Made by a program: the position numbers and the translations under genes. The notes below the pieces were generated by a model that was not told where the DNA came from, ran no database searches, and saw only the letters and a program-made list of their open reading frames with translations. A stretch of DNA of 64,000 nt, from NCBI RefSeq assembly GCF_002278135.3, contig NZ_CP029425.2, positions 2,456,001 through 2,520,000 of the forward strand. Direction: 5' to 3'. Below are positions 1 to 8,691 of this stretch, one piece after another (the first letter of the stretch is position 1; each line of letters starts with the position of its first letter). This DNA is from Bradyrhizobium ottawaense (GTDB lineage: Bacteria; Pseudomonadota; Alphaproteobacteria; Rhizobiales; Xanthobacteraceae).

Positions 1-292
1 CGATCATGGTGGAATCCATGTCGGCGAGAAAAAGCTTCTTGCGCCGGGCGCCGACTGGCTGCACGACGATGTCGACGGGCAGGTCGCCGCGAAGCTCACG
101 GAGCCGCTCCTCGATGGCGTGACGGTCGCCTTCGAGGTTACTGTCGGCGCCGAAGGGAATGTCGACCGCGACCCCGTCGAACAGCCAGTGGGCGGGCGCC
201 GCCTGGGGCAGCACGGCGCGGGCGCCATCGACGATGGTCGAGTCGAGCGCGGGATTGTCGGGATTGCAGATCAGCGTGGCGACGAGGGACAT
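1..292 (-). CDS. serB: Phosphoserine phosphatase, 5' part only
   Basis: This is the N-terminal 97 codons of SerB, which hydrolyses O-phosphoserine to serine in the last step of serine synthesis; the gene runs off the left edge. The ATG at 292-290 opens a frame beginning [13 protein letters not shown], an ACT-like N-terminal half as in alphaproteobacterial SerB. The visible part ends in [13 protein letters not shown], which contains HAD motif I (DxDST, residues 91-95) with the nucleophilic Asp. It is divergent from miaA with only 11 bases between start codons, so the promoters must overlap the opposite coding regions. Confidence 0.9.
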   Translation of the reverse strand, partial: MSLVATLICNPDNPALDSTIVDGARAVLPQAAPAHWLFDGVAVDIPFGADSNLEGDRHAIEERLRELRGDLPVDIVVQPVGARRKKLFLADMDSTMI

Positions 293-303
293 TTGAGGTT
301 TTC

Positions 304-1260
304 GTGAGCGAGGGGCAAGTCAGCAGAAGCCATGTTGGCAAGGCCGTGCTTATCGCAGGCCCGACCGCCAGCGGCAAGTCGGCGCTGGCGCTGGAGCTTG
401 CCCTCAGCACGGGCGGGGTCGTCATCAACGCCGATTCCATGCAGGTCTATCGCGACCTGCGGATCATCACGGCGCGCCCCACACAAAGCGAGGAAGCGCG
501 CGCGCCGCATCGCCTGTACGGTCACATCGATGCAGCCGTGAATTTTTCGGCCGGCGCCTGGGTGAGTGATGCCGCCAAGGCGCTCGACGAGGCGAAAGCG
601 GAAGGCCGTCTGCCGATCTTCATCGGCGGCACCGGGCTTTATTTCAAGACGCTGACGGCGGGGCTCTCCGTGGTGCCGCCAATTCCTGCCGAGATACGCG
701 AGGACGTGCGCGCGCGGCTGGAACGCAACGGTGCGGAGGCGCTGCATGCGGAACTGGCGCGTCGTGATCCCAGTGCGGCCGGGCGATTGAACCTGCGTGA
801 CCGCACCCGGATCGCGCGCGCGCTCGAGGTGGTCGAGGCGACCGGCCGTTCGCTGCTCGACTGGCACCGGGAGGGCCAGCCGCCGCTGCTGCCGAAGGAC
901 AGTTTTCGCGCGGTGTTTCTCGCGCCCGAACGGGACGAGCTTTATGCCCGCATCGATGCCCGCTTCGACGCCATGCTGGGCGCCGGCGCGCTGAGGGAGG
1001 TCGAGCGGCTCGCCGCCAGGCATCTCGATCCGCTGCTGCCGGCGATGAAGGCTCATGGCGTGCCGGCCCTGATGCGGCATCTGCGCGGCGAGCTCAGCCT
1101 GGAGGACGCCGCAGGAATCGGCCGCGCCGACACCCGCCACTATGCCAAGCGGCAATTCACCTGGTTCCGGCACCAATTGCCTGAGTTCGAATGGGTGAAG
1201 CCCGGGGAGGCGAGGGGATGGCTCGTCGCCATCGTGAACGCGGCCCGCGACCCCGCCTGA
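304..1260 (+). CDS. miaA: tRNA dimethylallyltransferase
   Basis: MiaA transfers a dimethylallyl group to N6 of A37 in tRNAs that read UNN codons. The 318-residue product has the usual length. It shows the P-loop GPTASGKS (residues 19-26) and the substrate-binding [11 protein letters not shown] segment, and its C-terminal part has the [10 protein letters not shown] segment typical of MiaA. The start is a GTG at 304. Divergent from serB; downstream lies the ilv leader region. A weak inverted repeat (CCGGGTTC 1274-1281, GAACCCGG 1300-1307) lies just after the stop and has no T-run. Confidence 0.95.
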   Translation: MSEGQVSRSHVGKAVLIAGPTASGKSALALELALSTGGVVINADSMQVYRDLRIITARPTQSEEARAPHRLYGHIDAAVNFSAGAWVSDAAKALDEAKAEGRLPIFIGGTGLYFKTLTAGLSVVPPIPAEIREDVRARLERNGAEALHAELARRDPSAAGRLNLRDRTRIARALEVVEATGRSLLDWHREGQPPLLPKDSFRAVFLAPERDELYARIDARFDAMLGAGALREVERLAARHLDPLLPAMKAHGVPALMRHLRGELSLEDAAGIGRADTRHYAKRQFTWFRHQLPEFEWVKPGEARGWLVAIVNAARDPA

Positions 1261-1354
1261 GGCGCTTTTCTGTCCGGGTTCCCGAATTTACCTCTCGCCG
1301 AACCCGGGGAACACCGCTACACTTGCAAAATCGCGCGGGAACGGCCGCATCGCC

Positions 1355-1382
1355 TTGACATCCAGGCTTTGGCCGCTATGTT
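1355..1382 (+). promoter_or_regulatory. Candidate sigma-70 promoter of the ilvIH transcript
   Basis: A perfect TTGACA at 1355-1360 is followed after 16 bases by TATGTT (1377-1382; four of six match TATAAT). Transcription would begin near 1390, about 25 bases before the leader-peptide ATG, which fits an attenuated operon. Assigned by eye only. Confidence 0.6.
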
Positions 1383-1414
1383 TCGCGCAACCTTTGGGAA
1401 GCCGGGCACCTGCC

Positions 1415-1480
1415 ATGCGTAACATTATTACCAAACTCCTTATCGCCGTCGTACCCAGGCACACCGCCGGGGGTGGCTAG
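1415..1480 (+). CDS. Branched-chain amino-acid leader peptide (attenuator uORF)
   Basis: This 21-codon frame (ATG 1415, TAG 1478-1480) contains IITKLLIAVV, in which seven of ten residues are Ile, Leu or Val, the end products of the downstream enzymes. It sits between the promoter and a terminator hairpin, 110 bases ahead of ilvI. Leader peptides of this kind act by ribosome stalling when a cognate charged tRNA is scarce. The reading frame and composition are visible directly; function is inferred from position. No strong ribosome-binding site is evident, only a weak GGGAAG about 20 bases upstream. Confidence 0.75.
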   Translation: MRNIITKLLIAVVPRHTAGGG

Positions 1481-1532
1481 CTGCCATCCACATGACAGGC
1501 GGTGTGCATGGGCCCTCTTCGGGGCCTTTTTT
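1459..1532 (+). terminator. ilvIH attenuator: alternative stems and intrinsic terminator
   Basis: Segment 1459-1468 (GCACACCGCC) is perfectly complementary to 1498-1507 (GGCGGTGTGC). Inside it, GGGTGGC (1471-1477) can pair with GCCATCC (1483-1489, one G-T). Immediately downstream GGCCC (1511-1515) pairs with GGGCC (1522-1526), followed by six T residues (1527-1532), a classical intrinsic terminator. The leader-peptide stop codon lies within the upstream stem, so the position of a translating ribosome would decide which stems form. The stems are seen in the sequence; the switching is inferred. Confidence 0.75.
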
Positions 1533-1589
1533 ATTTCCCGAACCCGACACGAACGAAGCCGCTGACAACAGCGCATCCGGAGCAAGCCA

Positions 1590-3365
1590 ATGAGCGACAA
1601 GAGCCACGATCCGAACCAGATGACCGGCGCCGCGATGATCGTCCGCGCGCTCATCGATCACGGCGTGACCGACATTTTCGGCTATCCCGGCGGCGCGGTG
1701 CTTCCGATCTACGACGAGATCTTCCAGCAGAGCGAGGTCCAGCACATCCTGGTCCGTCACGAGCAGGGCGCGGGCCATGCCGCCGAAGGTTACGCGCGCT
1801 CGACCGGCAAGCCGGGCGTTGCGCTGGTGACCTCCGGCCCCGGCGCCACCAACATGGTGACGCCGCTCACCGACGCGCTGATGGACTCGATCCCGCTGGT
1901 CTGCATCTCCGGCCAGGTGCCGACCCATCTGATCGGCAACGACGCGTTCCAGGAATGCGACACCGTCGGCATCACGCGTCCCTGCACCAAGCACAATTGG
2001 CTGGTGCGCGACGTCAACGATCTCGCCAAGGTGCTGCACGAGGCGTTCTACGTTGCGACCACGGGCCGTCCCGGCCCCGTCTTGGTCGACGTTCCCAAGG
2101 ACGTGCAGTTCGCGACCGGCACCTATCATCCGCCGCGCAAATCCGACGTGCACCGCTCCTACGCGCCGCGCGTCAAGGGCGATGCGACCCAGATCCGCAA
2201 GGCCGTGGCGCTGCTCGCCCATGCCAAGCGCCCCGTGATCTACAGCGGCGGCGGCGTCATCAATTCCGGCCCCGAGGCGACCAGGCTGCTGCGCGAGCTG
2301 GTCGGGGTCACCGGCTTTCCGATCACCTCGACGCTGATGGGTCTCGGCGCATACCCTGCGTCGGGCAAGAACTGGCTCGGCATGCTCGGCATGCACGGCA
2401 CCTACGAAGCCAACATGACGATGCATGATTGCGACGTCATGCTGTGCGTCGGCGCGCGTTTCGACGACCGCATCACCGGCCGCGTCGACGCGTTCTCGCC
2501 GGGCTCGAAGAAGATCCACATCGACATCGACCCGTCCTCGATCAACAAGAACATCCGCGTCGACGTGCCGATCATCGGCGATTGCGGCAACATCCTCGGC
2601 GACATCCTCCAGGTGTTCAAGGCGGAGGCGAAGAAGCCCGACATCAAGGCGTGGTGGCAGCAGATCGCGCAGTGGCGCGCCCGCAACTCGCTCTATTACA
2701 AGAAGAGCAACGACATCATCCTGCCGCAGCACGCGATCCAGAGCCTGTTCGAGGCGACGCGCGGCAAGGATACCTACATCACGACGGAAGTGGGCCAGCA
2801 CCAGATGTGGGCGGCGCAGTTCTTCGGCTTCGAGGAGCCGCATCGCTGGATGACGTCGGGCGGTCTCGGCACCATGGGCTACGGCCTGCCGGCCGCGGTC
2901 GGCGTGCAGGTCGCTCATCCCGACAGCCTGGTCATCGACATTGCGGGCGATGCCTCGGTGCAGATGACGATGCAGGAGATGTCGACGGCGGTTCAGTACG
3001 AGCTGCCGATCAAGATCTTCATCCTGAACAACCAGTACATGGGCATGGTGCGGCAGTGGCAGCAGCTCCTCCATGGCAACCGGCTGTCGCATTCCTACTC
3101 GGAGGCGATGCCGGACTTCGTCAAGCTCGCGGAAGCTTACGGCGGCGTCGGATTCCAGGTGCACAAGCCCGGCGATCTCGACGGTGCCATCCAGGAGATG
3201 ATCTCGGTCAAGCGCCCGGTGCTGTTCGACTGCCGCGTCGCGTCGCTGGAAAACTGCTTCCCGATGATTCCGTCCGGCAAGGCGCACAACGAGATGCTGT
3301 TGCCGGAGCAGGCCAACGACGAGGCCACCGCCAAGGCTTTCGCCGGCGGCAAGGCGCTGGTGTGA
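1590..3365 (+). CDS. ilvI: Acetolactate synthase, large (catalytic) subunit
   Basis: Thiamine-diphosphate enzyme that condenses two pyruvates, or pyruvate with 2-oxobutyrate, in the first common step of valine, leucine and isoleucine synthesis. At 591 residues it is full length. The catalytic Glu lies in RHEQGAGHAAEGYAR (E58), and the ThDP/Mg-binding segment GDASVQMTMQEMSTAVQ is near residue 450, followed by the FILNNQYMGMVRQW stretch typical of the family. The ATG at 1590 is preceded by GGAGC. It is followed after 24 bases by ilvH and is preceded by the attenuator, so end-product control of transcription is likely. Confidence 0.97.
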   Translation: MSDKSHDPNQMTGAAMIVRALIDHGVTDIFGYPGGAVLPIYDEIFQQSEVQHILVRHEQGAGHAAEGYARSTGKPGVALVTSGPGATNMVTPLTDALMDSIPLVCISGQVPTHLIGNDAFQECDTVGITRPCTKHNWLVRDVNDLAKVLHEAFYVATTGRPGPVLVDVPKDVQFATGTYHPPRKSDVHRSYAPRVKGDATQIRKAVALLAHAKRPVIYSGGGVINSGPEATRLLRELVGVTGFPITSTLMGLGAYPASGKNWLGMLGMHGTYEANMTMHDCDVMLCVGARFDDRITGRVDAFSPGSKKIHIDIDPSSINKNIRVDVPIIGDCGNILGDILQVFKAEAKKPDIKAWWQQIAQWRARNSLYYKKSNDIILPQHAIQSLFEATRGKDTYITTEVGQHQMWAAQFFGFEEPHRWMTSGGLGTMGYGLPAAVGVQVAHPDSLVIDIAGDASVQMTMQEMSTAVQYELPIKIFILNNQYMGMVRQWQQLLHGNRLSHSYSEAMPDFVKLAEAYGGVGFQVHKPGDLDGAIQEMISVKRPVLFDCRVASLENCFPMIPSGKAHNEMLLPEQANDEATAKAFAGGKALV

Positions 3366-3389
3366 CGCGAGACATTTGAGGGGACGACA

Positions 3390-3932
3390 ATGAACCAGCC
3401 CGCATCCGCCTACTTCATCGAAGAGCGCCACGATCCGAACGAGACGCACACGCTTGCCGTGCTCGTGCAGAACGAGCCGGGCGTGCTCGCGCGCGTCATC
3501 GGCCTGTTCTCGGGCCGCGGCTACAACATCGAAAGCCTTACGGTCTCGGAGACCGAGGCCCAGAAACATCTGTCGCGCATCACCATCGTCACCACGGGCA
3601 CGCCGATGGTGATCGCGCAGATCAAGAACCAGCTCGACCGCATGATCCCGGTCTACCAGGTGGTCGACATGACCCAGACCCGGCGCTCGATCGAGCGGGA
3701 GCTGGCGATGGTGAAGGTGCGTGGGCAGGGCGAGCACCGGGTCGAGGCGCTCAGGCTCGCGGATGCGTTCCGCGCCCGCGTGATCGACGCAACGACCGAG
3801 AGCTTTGTGTTCGAGATCACAGGCAATACGGACAAGATCAATCAATATATCGACCTGATGCGCCCGCTCGGCCTCGTCGAGGTGTCGCGCACCGGTGTTG
3901 CCGCGATCGGCCGCGGGCCCGAAGGGATGTGA
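3390..3932 (+). CDS. ilvH: Acetolactate synthase, small (regulatory) subunit
   Basis: Regulatory partner of IlvI that confers valine feedback inhibition and raises activity. The 180-residue product begins its ACT domain at about residue 20 (HTLAVLVQNEPGVLARVIGLF, then GRGYNIESLTV). A second alpha/beta half follows (VEALRLADAFRARVID, later VFEITGNTDKINQYI). A GAGGGGACG element precedes the ATG. The next gene starts only 3 bases after the stop, so ilvI, ilvH and the methyltransferase probably share one transcript. Confidence 0.96.
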   Translation: MNQPASAYFIEERHDPNETHTLAVLVQNEPGVLARVIGLFSGRGYNIESLTVSETEAQKHLSRITIVTTGTPMVIAQIKNQLDRMIPVYQVVDMTQTRRSIERELAMVKVRGQGEHRVEALRLADAFRARVIDATTESFVFEITGNTDKINQYIDLMRPLGLVEVSRTGVAAIGRGPEGM

Positions 3933-3935
3933 ACC

Positions 3936-4631
3936 ATGCTGGCGCGCGACTGGTACTATAACGAGCGGAACCGGATGGGGATCGAGCCCGCGGTGGCCTC
4001 GATCTACGACGCCCACGACGATGCCGATCTGCGGGCGCGCGCCGCGCTGAAAATGCTGGGAGTCCAGCGCGGCTGGCGCATCGCCGACATCGGCTGCGGC
4101 AACGGCGTGCTGGCGACCGAAGCCGCGCTGCTGGGTGCCGAGGTCGACGCCATCGACATCTCGCCGGCGATGCTGGCGCTTGCCGAGATCTACGCGCGTG
4201 ATCGCAAGGCGCCCGTGCGCACCCAGTCCGCCGGCCTGCTCAGCTTCGCCTATCGGCCGGAATCCTACGATCTGATCGTCAGCGAATTCACGCTGCACCA
4301 TTTGCCGGATTTCTGGAAGGCGGTCGCGATGTCGCGAATTTTTCGCGCGCTCAAGCCGGGCGCGAGCTTTTATTTGCGCGATATCGTCTATGCCTCCATG
4401 CCCGACGCGATCGAGCGCGACGTGGAGCAATGGGCCGACTACCACATCAAGAATCACGATTTTTCGCGCGAGGGCGTGGTGATGCATATGCGCGACGAAT
4501 ATTCCACCTTCGGCTGGGTGATGGAGCGGATGCTGACCGACGTCGGTTTCACGCTGGTCTCGGCCGATTACCACGCACCGATGCACGGCACGTATCTGCT
4601 GCGCAAACCAAGAGCCGGCGAGCAAGGCTAG
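3936..4631 (+). CDS. Class I SAM-dependent methyltransferase, substrate unknown
   Basis: The 231-residue protein has a Rossmann methyltransferase core: motif I ADIGCGNGVLATEA (about residues 50-63), the acidic VDAIDISPAMLALA strand, and a motif IV-like LIVSEFTLHHLPDFW. The following RIFRALKPGASFYLRDIV stretch is typical of UbiE/Methyltransf_11 relatives. It is tightly coupled to ilvH (3-base gap). The SAM fold is clear; the substrate cannot be deduced. Position in the ilv transcript may only reflect shared expression. Confidence 0.85.
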   Translation: MLARDWYYNERNRMGIEPAVASIYDAHDDADLRARAALKMLGVQRGWRIADIGCGNGVLATEAALLGAEVDAIDISPAMLALAEIYARDRKAPVRTQSAGLLSFAYRPESYDLIVSEFTLHHLPDFWKAVAMSRIFRALKPGASFYLRDIVYASMPDAIERDVEQWADYHIKNHDFSREGVVMHMRDEYSTFGWVMERMLTDVGFTLVSADYHAPMHGTYLLRKPRAGEQG

Positions 4632-4676
4632 ACGACAACAACAGGGCTGCACGACAGGGCAGAACCGAGAACAACA

Positions 4677-5567
4677 ATGAAGCCGGCCGATATCCTCATC
4701 GCCATCCTGGTGGCGATCATCTGGGGGCTTGCCTTCGTGGCAAGCCGGATCGCGCTCGACGAGTTTTCGCCGGAACTGATGACCGCGATGCGCTTTTCCA
4801 TCGCCGCGCTGCCGTGCCTGTTCATCCCCAAGCCGAAAGTCGCATGGTCGCTTCTGATCGCGATCAGCTTCACGTTGTTCCTCGGTCAATTCCTGAGCCA
4901 GGCCTATGGTATCGCCCATGGCGTGCCCGTGGGGCTGACCAGCGTCGTGGTGCAGAGCCAGGCCCTGTTCACCATCGGATTTGCCGCGATCGCCTTCGGC
5001 GAACGGCCGACGCCGGTCCAGACGCTCGGCATCGTCATCGCGGCGATCGGCCTGCTCATGATCTGCGGCACGGTTGGTTATGATTTCAGTGTCGCTGCAT
5101 TTGCGGTGCTGATGATCGCTCCGATCTGCTTTGCCGTCGGCAATCTCCTGCTGCGCGGCGCCCGCGGCGCGCCGATGTTCGATTTGTTTGCCTGGCTCTG
5201 CCTCACCGCCGCGTTGCCGCTGTTTGCGCTTGCACTGGTCGTCAACGGGCCAATGCCGACCTTCGAGTCGCTGATCCACATGTCACTGACCGGCTTGATC
5301 TGCCTGCTGGTGATCGGCGCCATCTCGACCAGCATCGCCTATTGGCTCTGGGGCCGGCTGCTGCGCGACTATCCCGCCGCGCTGGTGGTGCCGTTCGCGC
5401 TGCTGGTCCCGTTCGTCGGCTCGGCCGCCTCCAGCATCGTGTTCGGCGAGCGGTTCGGACCCCTGCGGCTGGCCGGCATGCTGACCGTGATCGGCGGTAT
5501 CGCGGTGATGGTGCTGGCGAAGCGGCCCAAGGCGTTACCCGAAGAACCGTTGCCGAAAACGGCGTGA
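4677..5567 (+). CDS. EamA/DMT-superfamily inner-membrane exporter
   Basis: 296-residue protein with about ten hydrophobic helices in two homologous EamA halves, the usual DMT layout. The N-terminal repeat contains VAIIWGLAFVASRIALDEF and the second half SIAYWLWGRLLRDYPAALV, both typical of EamA carriers that export amino acids and related metabolites. It is followed 7 bases later by a LysE-type exporter, so two unrelated amino-acid-efflux families sit side by side between ilvH and ilvC. Export of branched-chain amino acids or their precursors is plausible from context but not shown. Confidence 0.88.
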   Translation: MKPADILIAILVAIIWGLAFVASRIALDEFSPELMTAMRFSIAALPCLFIPKPKVAWSLLIAISFTLFLGQFLSQAYGIAHGVPVGLTSVVVQSQALFTIGFAAIAFGERPTPVQTLGIVIAAIGLLMICGTVGYDFSVAAFAVLMIAPICFAVGNLLLRGARGAPMFDLFAWLCLTAALPLFALALVVNGPMPTFESLIHMSLTGLICLLVIGAISTSIAYWLWGRLLRDYPAALVVPFALLVPFVGSAASSIVFGERFGPLRLAGMLTVIGGIAVMVLAKRPKALPEEPLPKTA

Positions 5568-5574
5568 GGTGAGC

Positions 5575-6177
5575 ATGTCCCAGTCGCTGTTCTACGCCTT
5601 CCTGATCTTCATGGTCGTGATGTATTTCACGCCCGGGCCGAACAACATCATGCTGCTGTCCTCGGGCCTGACCTACGGCTTCCGCCGCACCATCCCCCAC
5701 ATTGTCGGCGTCGTCATCGGCTTCGCCTTCATGATCGCCGCCGTCGGCCTCGGGCTCGGCTCGGCGTTCCTGGCCTACCCGATCCTCCAGACTCTCCTGA
5801 AATATGCCGGTGCGGCCTATCTCGTTTATCTTGCTGCCGTGATCGCCATGTCCGGCCCGACCAAGCCGGGTGAAGGTGATGGTCGCCGTCCGATGACCTT
5901 CTGGGGCGCAGCCATGTTCCAGTGGATCAATGCCAAGGGCTGGGTGATCGTGATCGGCACCATCACCGCCTTTGCGGCCATCGCCCAATTCCCGCTCAAC
6001 ATCGCGATCCAGACCCTGATCAGCCTGCTGGTGGGGTCAGTGTCGTGCGTGGTCTGGGCGCTGTTCGGTACCGCGTTGCGGCCGGTCCTGACCTCCGAGC
6101 GGCTGGTCCGCGCCTTCAATATCCTGATGGCGATCCTGCTGCTGGTCTCCCTCTACCCCGTCTTCATGGATGCATGA
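5575..6177 (+). CDS. LysE/RhtB-family translocator
   Basis: 200-residue inner-membrane exporter with about six hydrophobic segments. The hallmark N-terminal TPGPNNIMLLSSGLTYG motif of LysE/RhtB proteins is intact. The ATG at 5575 is preferred over the in-frame GTG at 5569 because GAGG (5566-5569) then acts as ribosome-binding site five bases upstream. The gene follows the EamA exporter in the same direction. A GC-rich hairpin and then ilvC follow. Confidence 0.88.
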   Translation: MSQSLFYAFLIFMVVMYFTPGPNNIMLLSSGLTYGFRRTIPHIVGVVIGFAFMIAAVGLGLGSAFLAYPILQTLLKYAGAAYLVYLAAVIAMSGPTKPGEGDGRRPMTFWGAAMFQWINAKGWVIVIGTITAFAAIAQFPLNIAIQTLISLLVGSVSCVVWALFGTALRPVLTSERLVRAFNILMAILLLVSLYPVFMDA

Positions 6178-6211
6178 TGCCGCAGTTTTCCATGCAGAAA
6201 CGGGTTTCCCA

Positions 6212-6240
6212 GGGGGCTGAAAATGCTCTAGACAGCCCCC
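6212..6240 (+). terminator. GC-rich hairpin between the LysE gene and ilvC
   Basis: GGGGGCTG (6212-6219) pairs perfectly with CAGCCCCC (6233-6240) across a 13-base loop. It lies 35 bases after the LysE stop and 72 bases before ilvC. No T-run follows, so it may be a weak terminator, an RNA-stability element or an operator. No Ile/Leu/Val-rich leader frame was found here, unlike at ilvI. Confidence 0.45.
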
Positions 6241-6296
6241 GAAATCCGCAAATTTCACTGCCAAGACCTGACCAACGGCCGATTCTGGCCACCTGA

Positions 6297-7331
<1,035 letters not shown>

Positions 7332-7338
7332 GCCGTTG

Positions 7339-7431
7339 TGCCCCGGACGCAGCGCAGCACTGTGGTGTTGCGCTGCTGATCCGGAGCCCAATGCGGCTCC
7401 TGGGTCCCGGCTCGGCGCTTGTCCGGGACAT
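7339..7431. repeat. Dispersed palindromic element, copy 1
   Basis: The stretch opens TGCCCCGGACGC and closes GTCCGGGACA, with internal nested arms (CAGCGCA and TGCGCTG). It lies directly after the ilvC stop. A related, shorter copy is at 57129-57181 after another gene, with the same order of blocks. Elements of this style are common between genes in Bradyrhizobium; here it could also end ilvC transcription. Confidence 0.6.
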
Positions 7432-7478
7432 GGGTAAGAATCCAAGGCATGATCGCGTGAACTTCAGGGGAGAAGATC

Positions 7479-8330
7479 ATGCGATCTGTCGTCGTCACCG
7501 GTGCGTCCACCGGCATCGGCTGGGCCACAGCAAAATTCCTGATTGAGCGCGGCTTTCGCGTGTTCGGCAGCGTCCGCAAGCAGGCCGATGCCGACAGGCT
7601 CAAGGCCGAGCTCGGCGCCAATTTCGCGCCGCTGCTGTTCGACGTCACCGATGAGGCTGCGGTCCTTGCTGCCGCGCGAACAGTCCGCGAGGCGCTGGGC
7701 GGCGAGACGCTGGCCGGCCTCGTCAACAATGCCGGCATCGCGGTCGCAGGCCCCGTGCTCGAATTGTCGGCCGATGATTTCCGCCGCCAGATGGACATCA
7801 ACGTCATCGGCCCTGTGATCGCGACGCAGGCGTTCGGGCCGCTGCTCGGGGCGGACCCGTCGCTGAAGGGGCCGAAGGGGCGGATCGTGATGATCAGCTC
7901 GGTCGCGGGCAAGAACGGCAATCCGCTGTCGGCGCCCTACTGCGCCTCCAAGCACGCCGTCGAGGGACTGTCGGAAAGCCTGCGCCGCGAATTGATGCTG
8001 TTCGGCATCGACGTCATCATCGTCGCCCCCGGCGCGGTGAAGACGCCGATCTGGAGCAAGGCCGAACAGACAGATCTGTCCGTTTACCAGAACTCGCCCT
8101 ATCTGCCGGCGTTGAACAAGGTCATGGCCTTCATGATGGACCTCGGCGCGAAGGGCCTGCCGGCCGAGCGGATCGCCGAGATCGTGTTCGAGGCGCTGAC
8201 GGCGGTAAGCCCCAAGGTGCGCTACCAAATCACGCCCGACCCGCTGCGCCATCTGATCGGCGCCGTACTGCCGAAACGGACGGTCGATCGCATCATCGCC
8301 AAGCGGCTCGGGCTGCTGCCGCAGGGGTGA
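7479..8330 (+). CDS. Short-chain dehydrogenase/reductase (SDR family)
   Basis: 283-residue classical SDR. It has the cofactor-binding TGASTGIGWA at the N-terminus, the NNAG motif, the catalytic Ser in MISSVAG and the YCASK (YxxxK) pair. The start has AGGGGAGAAG upstream. The substrate is not predictable from sequence. It stands alone between the repeat after ilvC and an uncoupled sulfatase-fold gene. Confidence 0.9.
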   Translation: MRSVVVTGASTGIGWATAKFLIERGFRVFGSVRKQADADRLKAELGANFAPLLFDVTDEAAVLAAARTVREALGGETLAGLVNNAGIAVAGPVLELSADDFRRQMDINVIGPVIATQAFGPLLGADPSLKGPKGRIVMISSVAGKNGNPLSAPYCASKHAVEGLSESLRRELMLFGIDVIIVAPGAVKTPIWSKAEQTDLSVYQNSPYLPALNKVMAFMMDLGAKGLPAERIAEIVFEALTAVSPKVRYQITPDPLRHLIGAVLPKRTVDRIIAKRLGLLPQG

Positions 8331-8691
8331 CTGACGCTCAGTTCGCCCCGGCCGCAAGCCGCGCGGCCTCCGGCCCGCGGTCGAAGCCTGACCATGCCCC
8401 GGGCGACCTCCGCCGTGTGCTGATGCGCTGCAGCTTGCACCGGAAGAGCAGGTGGCGGCCCAAGACCCGAGCCGTCCAGCCTGTCCGGCCTGCGGCCCAT
8501 CGCCGCCCGCGAAACATTAAGCGAAGGTCGGATCACGGCGCGCGTTGCCTGTCCTTGACCGTTCAGTTACAGTTTTATGACACGGTGCAGGCTTTCCGGC
8601 TGCGCCGGACGCCCTAGCCGCCCTTATTCCCGCCTTGGGCCGGCCAGACGGCTAGGTATCATTGCGCCGGACCAGCTGTTGCGTGTCGTCG
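8331..8691. other. Intergenic region, no clear gene
   Basis: About 360 bases between the SDR gene and the sulfatase-fold gene. A plus-strand frame across 8327-8617 has Arg/Pro-biased composition and is judged spurious. A possible weak promoter is TTGACC at 8555-8560 with TATGAC at 8576-8581 (15-base spacing). Nothing else recognisable. Confidence 0.4.

Noticed and set aside
1440..5279. A 1279-codon open frame on the minus strand across the ilv block
   Set aside because: It lies wholly antisense to four strongly supported genes, has a low-complexity Arg/His/Asp composition and no recognisable domain. Such frames are an artefact of high GC with biased third positions.
8327..8617. A 96-codon plus-strand frame directly after the SDR stop
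   Set aside because: Arg/Pro/Ser-biased composition with no recognisable fold; most likely chance in GC-rich DNA.
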